Assembly (NCBI GenBank): GCA_964058845.1
Contig: CAXKVR010000097.1
Coordinates: 1-64,000, forward strand
DNA: 64,000 nucleotides
Source of the DNA: Carex sylvatica
Lineage: Eukaryota > Streptophyta > Magnoliopsida > Poales > Cyperaceae
Direction: 5' to 3'
The notes below the pieces were generated by a model. The model saw only the letters and a list, made by a program, of their open reading frames with translations. It was not told where the DNA came from and made no database searches. Of the stretch, positions 10,527-21,508 are shown one piece after another. The first letter of the stretch is position 1, and each line of letters begins with the position of its first letter. The translations under genes and the position numbers were made by a program.

Positions 10527-13500
10527 GGGGAATTTCATGCATGTGACTAAAATTTAAAAACTACGTATTTCTTCTCTGAACTTTAAATTATGTATCCCAC
10601 TCTAAACTTCCAAATTTCATATAATTTACACATTTTATTATCTTTTATATTAAAAAATATATTTTAAATTTATAAAATACATATTTAAACCTTTATGAAA
10701 AAAACATAAAAAAATGTAATATGTTTAAGAAAAATATTGGTCTTTAATTAGTCGGTTACTGAGAGCAAAAGGTTCATTTCTCTACTCCTAATACATACAC
10801 AAGTTTATACATAAATGACATCGTGTATGTGACATAATGAATTTTATAATAAATATTTTATACTGACTGATTGAGTTAAGGCGTTAAGAATCGAATAATA
10901 AATATAGAAAAACGGTCCAGTGCGGATGGATGACCCGCACTACGGGTGGCTTCACCCGCACTGGGACAAGTTCCTTAATAAACGGCTGCAATTTCCTCTG
11001 GGTGCGGATGGTGGTGCGGATGGGCACACGCACTGCGGGTGAGTTCTGTACTCTTCTGAAAATTTCGCTAAGTACTGAATGCGGATGGGAGCATCCGCAC
11101 TGGCCTCAGTGCGTCCGCACTAGGCTCGGACATTTTTCTGCGCCGTGAGTGCGGCTGAACGGATCCGCAGTGCGGATGATTGATCCGCACTGGGGTGTGT
11201 TTGTTATTTGCGCTGTGAATGCGGCTGGATGGATCCGCAGTGCGGATGGTTGGTCCGCACTGGGGTCTGTATTTCTGCTATTTTTGCTATTTTTGAGGGA
11301 CTTATTCGCAAAATGGATAAAATAAACATCTTCTCTCTTTCTCTTTCATCTTTTAATAAATAAAAGATTACATAAGGGCCTATTTGTAATAAATATTTTC
11401 AAGTTGTTAAATATTAAAAAGTTGGAGGATTTATTTGCAAAATTCCAAATATTAAATCAAATTTCTTTCTTCTTCTTCTTTCATTCCGCCGTAACATTAA
11501 TAAAAATTCGTGAGGCTAGGTTTAGCCGAAGCAAAAAGGGAAAGAGAGAGAGAGAGAGAAATTGAGCGCGGAAACTGATCGAACTGACCGGAAAATCGAG
11601 ATTCGAGCTGAATTGACGATCTTTGATCGAATAGAAAGCTTCAATTTGGTATATCTTTCTCCCTGGTAATTTCTTGAAAAACCCTAATTTATTCGAGTTA
11701 TTCGATTTGTCGTGATTTCGGTTAAAGCTTGTAATTAGGGTTTCGTAATCGAGTTCTAGCTCGATTAGTTGTTAATTTATGATAATTGATCTTCCTTTTC
11801 TCTTGGAAACCCTAATTCAATTGATTTGTTATATTTTGGTGAAATTCGAAGTCGAATTTGATTTGAAACGTTATAACTCGATAATCGGATTGATTTGCTT
11901 GTGGAATTTGGAATTGAACTAGGATTTTGGGGTTGGGTTTATGGAAATGGAATTGTGGTATTTTGTATGTGAAATTCGGAAAATTGTTGGAATTAATCGA
12001 GTTATAACTTCGTAAAACATATCGATTCGTGTTGTTTATTCAGAACTACCGATTGAATTAGAGTTCGAATTAGGGTTTGGTAATGGTGTTAATTATCGGA
12101 TATTAATCGAACGCGTTAATCGAATTTAACGTGTAAAATAGGTGGTAATCATACGAGGCAAAGGATTTCTGGGTCGTTTGAGACGCCTGAGCCTTAGTCG
12201 AGCGTGCTATTACTCAGGTGCGGGGTTTCTGGACTTGTCTGATAGTTTATATTCAGAAATTAAACTGTGTTTTGAATTAAACTGTGTTTCGATTCATATG
12301 CATTGCATTGCCCAAATAAAGTGAAACTCGAATTGTTTATCTGATGGATTTGCATGCTGGTATGGTTATTATTTGTGTTGATCTGAATGATCTGATTTTG
12401 GAATTAAAGTCACCGTGCTTTATATCACCATCGGTTGGTGGATATGGTATTATTGTCATCCACCGTGATGACGTCACTCAGGGAGTGAATCCGGATTTGT
12501 CAAGTCTGTGCACGGACTGTGACGCTCAGTGTTCTAAAGCTTTAGATCGTCTGGCCCTCGGCAGTTCCCAGTACCGGTTGGGACGAGGGGTAAGTGACTT
12601 TGTATTATGATTTTGGTTATGGGTGACTGTGTATCGGAGGCATTACCCAGGGGGTATGCGTTTGGATGGTCATTTGGATTTATATGGATTTCCGGATATG
12701 AATTGGAACCAGACTTTTAATTAAACAGTTAAGCCTGTAACTACAGATGAGTGTCATGAGAAAAGGTTTTACCTGGCACAGCCGTCTATAGGTGTCTGTA
12801 ACCCTACAGACGAGTGGGAACGAATTGGGGTCCAGTTTGGTGGAACATCTGTAGTTACTACCAGATATTCTGAAATCGAGTTAAACCAAACATTGTGTGC
12901 TTGAATTTCATCTTGGCAATTCCTGATTTGTGATTTCATTTGAATAAATGTTGTCGGGTCTGTGCATTTATGTTTATATATGATTATAAACTGATCTGAG
13001 CTTTATTTGCTTTTTATTTTGAATATAATCTTTGATTGCAAGTCCAGGGACGATTTGTGGCAATTTATCGCACTGAGAATTCAATTCTCATCCCCTCTTT
13101 TGGGTTAATTTTTCAGGTACCGGTTCGGCGGATCCGAGAGAGACACGAGGTCGGTAGGCCTGGTTTTCACCGCTGCTTAGCTTGTCTGGTATTGTGACTA
13201 GAGACATGTATAGATTTATGTTTTGATTGTATATATATATGTGTTCTCTATGTCATTTTGTGATGCGTATCCATCGAGATACGGGTTTTGTATGATATTA
13301 CCTGACCAGTTGGGATTTATGAACTGTTTTTCTTAGTTATTTGTTTGTTTGTTTGGTTGTGTTTTACTTTATATTATATCGTACTTGCCTTGTAGGCATA
13401 CGGGCAACCGTATGTCTACGGCAGGAGGCACCCGTCACGCCTCGTGGGGCCGCGGGGTGTGACAGTGTATATGTCAAAAGTACAAAAATAAACCATTTGC

Positions 13501-13735
13501 CCTCGAAAACCAATTAAATATAAGACCGGCTTTTTCTTAAACAAGTTACAATTTTTTTTTTGCTTTTAATAAAGTGTAAAATTGATATTTTATAAATTTA
13601 AAATGAGTTTTAATATAAAAGACAATAAAATAGATAAATATGTGAGTTTTAGAAATTTAGAGGGGAGAATACATAATTTTAAAGTTTAGAGGGATAAATA
13701 TGTAATTTTGAAGTTTTTGAGGGGTATAAGTGAAA
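10527..13735. repeat. MITE, family C, split by a solo LTR
   Basis: The left half (10527-10827) begins GGGGAATTTCATGCATGTGA. The right half (13465-13735) ends TTTTGAGGGGTATAAGTGAA, the inverted partner. The two halves form the usual family C foldback once the 2.6-kb LTR at 10828-13464 and one copy of its GTGTA target duplication are set aside. Confidence 0.75.
10828..13464. mobile_element. Solo LTR of a retrotransposon, 2637 bp
   Basis: The segment starts TGTGACATAATGAATTTT, ends CGCGGGGTGTGACA, and is flanked by the 5-bp direct repeat GTGTA (10823-10827 and 13465-13469). TG...CA ends and a 5-bp duplication are the hallmarks of an LTR. The GGGGTGTGACA end resembles LTRs of Tekay/Del-type Ty3-gypsy elements, which is an inference. 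The 10915-11275 part contains repeated GTGCGGATGG and CCGCACTGGG words, including two tandem copies of about 75 bp. No gag-pol lies beside it, so the internal region was lost by recombination between LTRs. Short open frames within it are not genes. Confidence 0.8.
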
Positions 13736-13737
13736 TG

Positions 13738-14145
13738 AGGAGGGTTCCAATGCCTCATCTTTTTTCATGCTTCATCATACCTCATATTTTATATCTTTAT
13801 TTTTAAAGTCCAAATTGTCGATCCGAACCGTTCAACATAATATTTATACTAAAATATGCATGGAGATGAAATTTTATATATATTGGAAATTGTTTACTAA
13901 TTTTTAAGATAGATACAAAATTACTGTTTTTGAACCGTTCAAAAAACAGTGATTTTCTACCCATCTTAAAAAATAGTAAAAAACTATCAAAGATTATAAA
14001 ATTTCATCCTTAACCATATTTTACTATATATATATTATGTTGAATGGTTCTGATCGATAATTTAGACTTTAAAAATAAAAATATAAAATATGAGGTATGA
14101 TGAGGTATGAAAGACACGAGGCATTGAAACCCTCCTCAAGTAAAA
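13738..14145. repeat. Palindromic MITE, family B-related
   Basis: The ends are GAGGAGGGTTCCAATGCCTC and the inverse, GAGGCATTGAAACCCTCCTC. The arms include CATCATACCTCATATTTTAT against ATAAAATATGAGGTATGATG. The centre, near 13930-13960, pairs GAACCGTTCAAAAA with a CAGTGATTTT counterpart. It is about 405 bp and non-coding. Confidence 0.85.
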
Positions 14146-14282
14146 TTTTCCATGATAAAATTCAAAGCATGATATGGACACTGATGTACATACATTATGG
14201 AACCCTCCTCAAGTGAAATTCCCCTTGATAAAATTCAAAGCATGATATGGACACTGATATACATACATATTATAACGTACAT
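14126..14282 (+). repeat. Tandem duplication of about 77 bp
   Basis: Two near-identical units each contain ACCCTCCTCAAGT then GATAAAATTCAAAGCATGAT then ATGGACACTGAT. The duplication starts in the right terminus of the preceding MITE, so it arose after that insertion. Confidence 0.85.
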
Positions 14283-14419
14283 ATATTATGAGATCCAGAG
14301 CAATTAAACAAGCAGGGCCCACTTCATGACATGATGCTCGCATAATAATGCTTACTGCCTCACTCCTAATTATTAACAAGACCCATTGGCATCAGCAAAT
14401 ATTCTATAAATTAATCACA

Positions 14420-14840
14420 AAAATAATCTAACATTTCACTTCTTGTGAGCATATAATTGTTCCATAAATGCTCGAGTATATATACATTGGTGGTATAAAT
14501 ATATTAAAAGAGCTATTTTGGATTCATGCAGTGCGCGATCAATAGTAACAAAATGAAAATGTATATGATTCATGAGCTGGATGAACTGAGAATAATTATT
14601 TTAATATCTTTACCCCATCTTGTGAGCAAAAATTGTTCCATAAATACTTGAATATATATTAATTGTCAGCATTTTGTGAGGTAAATATAATATATTGATA
14701 GATTTATTTTAGCTTCACGCATAACATAATTAATAAAGACAAAATAAAGTCAGTATATGATTGGAGTGTTGCGTGAAGTCAAAATAGCTCTGTCAATATC
14801 TTTATCCCGTCTTATGAGCATACAATTGTTCCACTTTGCG
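14420..14840. repeat. Tandem units with two short palindromic elements (family F)
   Basis: CTTGTGAGCA then ATTGTTCCATAAAT recurs at about 14443, 14617 and, in degenerate form, 14811. Between the copies lie two foldbacks of about 115-125 bp (14503-14615 and 14690-14805). Their ends read ATTGATAGATTTATTTTAGC against CAAAATAGCTCTGTCAATAT. Related foldbacks occur at 36139-36260 and 42784-42910. Confidence 0.7.
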
Positions 14841-15844
14841 TGTTGATCATTAACACAACCTTAATTAATTATTCAACAATATTAATATATAAATTTGTTT
14901 AAAATTTGAAAAGCAAGCATCGAGTTATAATGCTTTAGTTTCAGTAAGATATAACAATATATTGGTAGAAGAAATGAGCTTAGAAAGATCACATCATTAG
15001 AAATCTGAATATATATCAAATATACTTGTTAGCATTACAAGAGTTCATTTTACATTATTTTAAATATTCCGCAACTTGATTTATTCCTCGGCAATTATTG
15101 AAATTTGGTTTTCATATAAATTCGATTATTGTGTTATTTAATTAAAATTATACATAATCATTTTGCAATATTATTAACCACTTAATCATATACAGAACTA
15201 AAAGACGAAAACTTTTGACTAGTCAAGTAGATAAAGAATAATAGTTCATATATATTATTGGAAGTATATTTAATGATCATTTAAGTTAAGCTCACATTTT
15301 TTTAATAATGTTAATATATTACGAGAGAAAATGAAAAAAATATTAAAAATATTATATATACTCTCCCAAGTCGTCAATCCCAAATATCATCAATTATATT
15401 TGGTGAATTTTCCAAAATAAAATATTAATTGGGTACTTGTTTATTTTGATATTGTCAAATATATATTTTAAGATAATTCGAATAATAAATAAAAATAAAT
15501 AAAATAATAAATGTCTATTTCAATTTAGTTAATTGAAAACATTAATATGTTTCTTGAAAACTTAATACGAACAACCAATCGATGACTTACCCCTACCAAA
15601 TTTAGGGGCCCACTCGATTTCTATTTGACTAAAATGTCTAAATGACAAAATAAGAATATGTAATTAAATGTTTATAAAAATGTCTATTCATGCTATTAGA
15701 TGTTTGACAAACCTTTGTTGGGGTGCCATGAACAGCTTTATTCATGCCATCCATTACCGAATAGCATTGTTTGCTATTCTATAGCTATCTTTCTGTAACC
15801 TTTCATGTATCGCATCTTGTAGATCTATTAAATGAATTAATAAA
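14841..15844. other. AT-rich intergenic DNA, nothing recognised
   Basis: About 1 kb with very high AT content and no coding frames or repeat boundaries that I can define. Confidence 0.55.
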
Positions 15845-16155
15845 AAATAGACTCAAACCTTCTGGATTTTTTTTTAAATAGAAAAAGCAAGTCAATTTAA
15901 ACAAAAGAATCATACCAATCAAGATGCTAAATTTTTGAAAAGCATGCATTTCCACCGAAGTAGTGCTACGGTGGAGGGTGAAAGATATTTTACTGAACAA
16001 ATATTTGTTGGAGGGTCTCATACTATTTTTCTACCCTCCATCGTAGCACTGCTTTGGTGTAGGTGATTTTCATAAATCCAACACTTTGGAGATGCTTCTT
16101 TTGTTTAGATTGACTTTTTTTTTATTTAAAAAAAAAATTCAACCTTCTGCTGCAA
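15845..16155. repeat. Palindromic MITE, about 310 bp
   Basis: The left arm holds AAACCTTCTGGATTTTTTTT, AAGCAAGTCAATTTAAACAA and CACCGAAGTAGTGCTACGGT. The right arm holds the inverse (CATCGTAGCACTGCTTTGGT, TTTGTTTAGATTGACTTTTT, TTCAACCTTCTGCTGC). An open frame across the left arm is a by-product. Confidence 0.75.
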
Positions 16156-17007
16156 CAGTTATATAACTAGAGCTGACAAAAAAAAATTGTAGCTCATAGC
16201 TCATTCAAAAAAAGAACTCATAAATTAATTTATTTGATTCTGATTTTGTTCGTAAAGAGCAAGTTCAAGTTTGACTTAGTTTAACTTACACAGGTTTATC
16301 TCGTTTCCTAGCATGTTACAAGAGAAAGATGAATTTTTTTTTCATTTTTTTTCTCTTTGTACTCATTATAAGATAATGAAATTTGTTGTATGGAAAAAAA
16401 TTTTCCCATTTCGCATCCATGTGCAATTCGAACCACCAAATTTAGAAAAAAAAAAAATATAGTTAGTTAACGACTCACAACACGAAAAAATTATTAACAA
16501 TTGAGTTGGCTGAATTGCCGTTTGGTTCGAGGCTTCGAGCCATGACTAAAGTCAAACTTGGCTGGACCCCACGCGTCAGTATCACCTCGTGACGCACATT
16601 CCGCTTGGGACCCACGTATTGAATGCCTTTTTGTATCCATTTTTGTGATGGCTTTTAAGGAATTCTTTTAAAGGAAAAAGAAATTCATAAGAGAACTAAA
16701 ATCCAATTATACTCGATAATTGATTTTGGTCTTGAGGATTAAAATAAAAAATTTGGTTATTGTATACATCGTCAAATACAAAAATAATTAAATCGGTTTA
16801 GGATGACGTAAAAAAAATAGTTTTAAAATGGTTATTGTATGCACAACTTTTTTGAAATAAAGATGGGAATTCAATTTTTTCTAATTTGAATATCCACACA
16901 AAAGTTTCAATCAGATTTCAAATCGTTCACTTATCACCAAAAAGTATTGTTTTAACGTTAACTTAAAAAGTTAGTTTTTAATATATATATATAAAATTAT
17001 AAGAGCT
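16156..17007. other. Intergenic DNA, nothing recognised
   Basis: About 850 bp. A less AT-rich patch around 16505-16625 has no open coding frame. No repeat termini were found. Confidence 0.5.
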
Positions 17008-17125
17008 AAGATAGTGTGTGCTCTGATTATCAAGAGAGATAGTTGGGTGAACACGATGAATTGGTTGTACACAATGAATTCAAACTGTAAAGACCGATCT
17101 ATTTTATGAGTGATTTATTTAAATC
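17008..17125. repeat. Half copy of MITE family A
   Basis: It resembles the left arm of the complete copy at 3369-3770: CTAAGATAGTGTGTGCTC, then TCAAGAGAGA, then TTTTATGAGTGATTTATTT. The right arm is absent, and the next element begins where it stops. Confidence 0.55.
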
Positions 17126-18703
17126 CAATTTAAAGTCCAAAGTTGACACACCAATTTTATATGGAGGAGAGTTTCACTGTCTCAATTTTTCATTTTCATG
17201 TCTCCATTCCGTCTCTAAATCTGAACCGCTCATCAAAAACTCAGATGAACAGACGGATCCAACGTCTCTGTAATTTTACTTCTCCTCCTTTTCCTCTCAT
17301 TCCCCATCCTGCTTTTCTTCCCCTTCTCGTTCACTATGTGAAATGTCTCAAATTTACTTCTCTATTCATATATGTTTGAAATGTGATTTATTGGTTATTT
17401 ATTTATTTTTCTCTTGCTATTACATATGTATCAGCTGGTAATAAACAAAATAAAGCCATCTTGCTTTGGTAATTTTGTCTTAGTTTCTGTAGTAGGTGAA
17501 TTAAGTTTGTTTTGGTTCCTTTAAAAAGAATAGTCAATTTGGTGTTCTTGTTGGACTTTGATAAAAATGGTGATCAATTTGTCCTTCTATGGAAGTGCAG
17601 TGAATATTGATACAATTCCAGTCAGGTCTATTGTTGGACTTATATTTGACACTGCAACATTTTTTTTTTTTTTTTGCAAAAAATTCTCTGACAACATAAT
17701 TCAAGCTAAACTAAGCCATAGACAGTAAATTTGATCTAAGAAGAAATGAATTATTTTCCATTTGGTTTGTACGGTAACAGTATTATCTTGAACGGGTACT
17801 GGTACATACCAGTATATGTGGTAATACTTGGTTTGACTATAAATATGACAGAATTTGGAACATTTTCTACATATGTTTGTTCATTTTATTATAAATCTGC
17901 CTTCAATTGGGCCCTACTGTAAATTTAAAGTGAAGTTTAAAAGTTAAAACAATTAACAGCTGCTCAAATTTACTGGTACATCTTCTACTTGTAAGCATTC
18001 AGCTGCTCACATTTACTTGTACTGGAAATGAAAAATAAAGGTAAAGTTGCCTACACAATAAAAACAAGAGAAGTATCAACTATCAAAAGAGACATTTAAA
18101 TTATATATTCTCAGTGCACGATTAATGACATTAATGCTATAATTTGTCAGTTCTTACAGATTTACACAAAAATCCATTAAAACATAGAATTTATATTTAT
18201 ATCAAAATTTACAAAAAAATAAATAAAAACAGTGACGAATACAGTTCGTCCATTTTTTGACTTCTTCTCCGAATCATGAAGAAGAGGGAATGGATCGGTG
18301 CGAAATTCAAGGTGGTTCAATCGAGGGTTGCAAGAGGAGAGAACGGGGAGAGGAGAAGGATAGTGAAACCTTGAAGAAGAATAGAGATCAGGCTCTGTGG
18401 GTGATGCGGAGGGGCGTTGGGGTAGCGCTGGGTGGCGCGGAGGGTTGCCGAAGGGGGGGCGCGGTGGTGGGCCGAAGAGGGGGGTGGGGAACTGGAGAGA
18501 ACGAGAAGGGGAAGAAGAGCAGGAGGGAAAATGAGAGGAGAAGGAAGGAAAGTAAAATTACGGAGAAGTTGGATCTCTCTGTTCATCTGAATTTTTGATG
18601 AGCGGTTCAGATTTAGAGACGGAATGGAGGCACGAAAAATTGAGGCAGTGAAACTCCCCTATATATAAAATTGGTGTGTCAACTTTGGACTTTAAATTGG
18701 ATA
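17126..18703. mobile_element. Long-terminal-inverted-repeat element with GC-rich cargo
   Basis: The left end (AATCCAATTTAAAGTCCAAA, then GTTGACACACCAATTTTATA) is exactly inverted at the right end (TATAAAATTGGTGTGTCAAC, then TTTGGACTTTAAATTGGAT). Inverted similarity continues inward over about 200 bp and includes ATCTGAACCGCTCATCAAAA. The interior at 18250-18560 is markedly G-rich and unlike its surroundings. This fits a captured gene fragment in a MULE- or MITE-like carrier of about 1.58 kb. The open frames on both strands there (18257-18598 +, 18317-18586 -) are low complexity, and I do not call them genes. Confidence 0.6.
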
Positions 18704-19050
18704 ACATTTTCAAGAATCAATTAATTGGATAAGATTATATAACATATGAAGCTCACAGAAGATTTCTTTGACCAATATAATTTTAGAAACTATTTTTAAT
18801 AGCAAATGTAAGTACTTTATAAATTGGTTTATTTTATATGCAACTATACAACATTTTGCTAATGGTTATCATCATGGGAAAGGGGCTTTCCAATGGAATC
18901 TTTTTTAGATTTTAACGGGCGGATTTTAAAATTTAAATAATTAATTGTCCGCACAGGTATTAGAGTTAATCGAACGGTTCTGAATCAAAATTGAATCAAA
19001 TTTAGTTTGATACCATCATAACCTCTCTGCTCCTATGTCATAAGTGTGTG
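18704..19050. other. Intergenic DNA, nothing recognised
   Basis: About 350 bp of AT-rich DNA between two elements. No gene or repeat seen. Confidence 0.5.
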
Positions 19051-19445
19051 TGAGGAGGGTTCAAATGCCTTTTTTTTTTGTGCCTCCATAATGTCTTTAT
19101 TTTTAAAAACTTCAATAACTTAAAATAAAAAACTTAAGAGTCAAAATAAAACTGTTAGATATGATAAGTTATTTTCTCTATGTGCTCATAAAAAATTATC
19201 ACATTTTAATTTTATTTTTATATGAATTAATAAGTTAAAAATTCAACGTCTCAAAATTATTCACATTTGTACATTTTTTATAAGCTCTTGATGACAATCA
19301 AAATAAAGTTGGATTGTTATAATATTTTACACATGCATAGATAAAATGGTGTAGGTCATATCTAACGGTTTTATTTTGATTCATAAGTTTTAGATTTTGA
19401 GTTGTTAAAGCTTTTAAAAATAGAGGCATGATGGAGGCATTTGAA

Positions 19446-19738
19446 TTAGGGGCTGATCCAAAATTTTTGTCTGGGAGTGAAAAAAAAATAATGAATCAGA
19501 TTTGAATAGTTAATTGGATTCAAACCCATTAGCTAATTGAATATTAGATAAAAAATAATGCTTTAATTTCTAATTTTTAATACTTTGACTTCTAATTTTC
19601 AATACTCTGACTTTTGATCCTGATTACCAATTAGAATTAAAAAAAATTAACATAACTTAACCGTAAATTTAACATTAAATTAAATACCAAAAGTCCAAAG
19701 AAATTTGTATAAAACTTCAAGATTCATGGAGGGCCAGT

Positions 19739-19773
<35 letters not shown>

Positions 19774-19800
19774 ACCAGAATACACTGACTTCGCCCCTGA
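19446..19800. mobile_element. Nested hAT-like MITE with a poly-C tract
   Basis: The left end is TAGGGGCTGATCCAAAATTT. The right end, read inverted, is CAGGGGCGAAGTCAGTGTAT. The AGGGGC(T/G)GA...CCA type of end is a common non-autonomous plant family. It sits between ATTTGAAT and ATTTGAAC, an 8-bp duplication with one mismatch. A run of 33 C lies near the right end. Confidence 0.65.
19741..19773 (+). repeat. Poly-C run of 33
   Basis: An uninterrupted homopolymer of 33 C in an AT-rich genome. The exact length is likely unreliable in the assembly. Confidence 0.95.
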
Positions 19801-19818
19801 TTTGAACCCTCCTCTCTC

Positions 19819-20162
19819 TCTTTATATATAGATGTGTGTGTGTGTGTGTGTTATGTTGCAACTAACTGTTTTTGTGCTTGCCATTGCAATTTGGGTGTGC
19901 TATTAGAAGATTATTTGTTAGTGTACATCTGATAAAAGAAACAAAATAATTTGAGGAAGTTTATTTAATTCAAATGGTACAATCATATAGAGATTCTTTA
20001 TAAATATCGATCAAAAATTTGAAAGGCTGTCTCAGATCATATTTCATCATATATAGCAAATATTTCAACTCTGAAAAAAAAAAAAAAAACTTTTGATGCT
20101 GCTGCATGCTAAGGTTAAAAAAAGAAGAGATGAGGAAACCGTATGTTCTAATTTATTTTTTG
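19819..20162. other. Intergenic DNA with a (TG)n run
   Basis: Contains TA and TG dinucleotide runs near 19822-19850 and a poly-A of 16 near 20075. No gene. Confidence 0.5.
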
Positions 20163-20725
20163 GGGCAATTTCATGTATACCCCTCAAAAACATTGAAATT
20201 TCAGATTTATTTCTCAAAGGTTCATCATATCATATTTACCCTTCTAAATTTCAAAAACTCACAAATTTACCAATTTTATTGTCTTTTCTCTTAGAACTTA
20301 TTTTATATTTATAAAATATCCACTTTGCCTTTTATTAAAAATATGTAGTATGTTTCAGAAAAAAAATGTCAATCTTCTAATTGGTCAATTTTTGAAAGCA
20401 AATGAGTAATTTTTCTACTTCTAATTAACGCTTACACTAGCACACCTAGATTTCACTCTGTAAAGAACAAAAGTAGAAAAATTACTCATTTGCCCTCGAA
20501 AACCTTCCAATTAGGATAGTGACATTTTTTTTTGAAACATGCTACATTTTTTTAATAAAGGAAAAAATTGGTATTTTATGAATTTAAAATGAATTATAAT
20601 ATATATAAAATGGGTAAATTTGTGAGTTTTTGAAATTTAGATGGGTGAATATGATACTATGAACTTTTTAGGGAGGTATACGTAATTTCAAGGTTTTTAA
20701 GGGGTTTACATGAAATTCGCCTAAT
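20163..20725. repeat. MITE, family C
   Basis: The left end is GGGCAATTTCATGTATACCC then CTCAAAAAC. The right end is the inverse, TTTTTAAGGGGTTTACATGA then AATTCGCC. Inner arms such as TCTAAATTTCAAAAACTCAC pair with TGAGTTTTTGAAATTTAGAT. Open frames on the left arm are non-coding. Confidence 0.8.
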
Positions 20726-21500
20726 TGTTTTTTCCAAATTCGAAGGAACTTTTATTTTGATGTAAAATAATGCAATTATTTCTTTGATTTTCATTTTCTC
20801 TCAGTTAATGGCAAGACGGAAAGGTGCTTAATCATATATAGCAAGGGAGATGGTGTTGGCAACTCGCAAGTAAGAATTATGGATTGTTGATGTAACTTCT
20901 CCTAATTAAATATTTAATTAATTACAAATTGATGAATTGAAGACCCATATTTCCCTTGCCAACGAGCAATAAGAAATTAGTGCTGAATCCCTTTAATTGC
21001 CAATGAAAGCAAACGGTAAATTAATACAAGAAGGCAACGGATATCAATATTATTTGCGTTTGTAAATAAATTTGCTAATATATATCAATCCAATTGATGA
21101 TGGCATTTTGCCGTCAATCTTAAAAAAATATTATTTGCGGAGGTTGCAATATTATTATTAATTAATTCACAAAATATTATTCTCAAACCGAGCTTGATAA
21201 CGTTAAACTGAGCTAGATAACGTTGAACTTGGTTCATGTGAATGAGTCGAGTTGATCTTGACTTCTTTGAGACAATCACGAGTTAAACTGAGCTAACTAG
21301 TTCATTAACATCTCATTCGTGCTGTGAGTAGTGTATAGACAATTGTTTTTCGTTAATTTGATGTTTTTTGATCCGTACCCATGAAAATTTCATCTTTTTC
21401 TGTAACGATTTTATTCTTTTACAGTGGACACAGATAGAAACTGTAAAAGTGTTAAAAAATAGTTTCTATCTTCTTCTTACAACGAGCAAGAAACATACCG
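20726..21500. other. Intergenic DNA, nothing recognised
   Basis: About 775 bp with no supportable gene. CGAGCTTGATAACGTTAAAC and GAGCTAGATAACGTTGAACT at 21189-21231 form a short imperfect direct repeat. Confidence 0.5.
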
Positions 21501-21508
21501 AGTTGAAT

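Larger units (their letters stand above)
19051..19818. repeat. MITE, family B, split by a nested element
   Basis: It starts GAGGAGGGTTCAAATGCC and ends ATTTGAACCCTCCTC. The right terminus is interrupted after GGAGGCATTTGAAT by the nested element at 19446-19800 and resumes after it, so the order of insertion is clear. Confidence 0.75.

Noticed and set aside
10930..12610. Several 60-88-codon open frames in a less AT-rich stretch
   Set aside because: They lie inside the solo LTR defined by TG...CA ends and the GTGTA duplication. Long LTRs are GC-richer and give chance frames.
18257..18598. 113-codon arginine/glycine/glutamate-rich frame, with an opposing 89-codon proline/serine-rich frame
   Set aside because: Low-complexity purine-rich DNA within a long-TIR element. 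Both strands stay open because of composition. No domain recognised.
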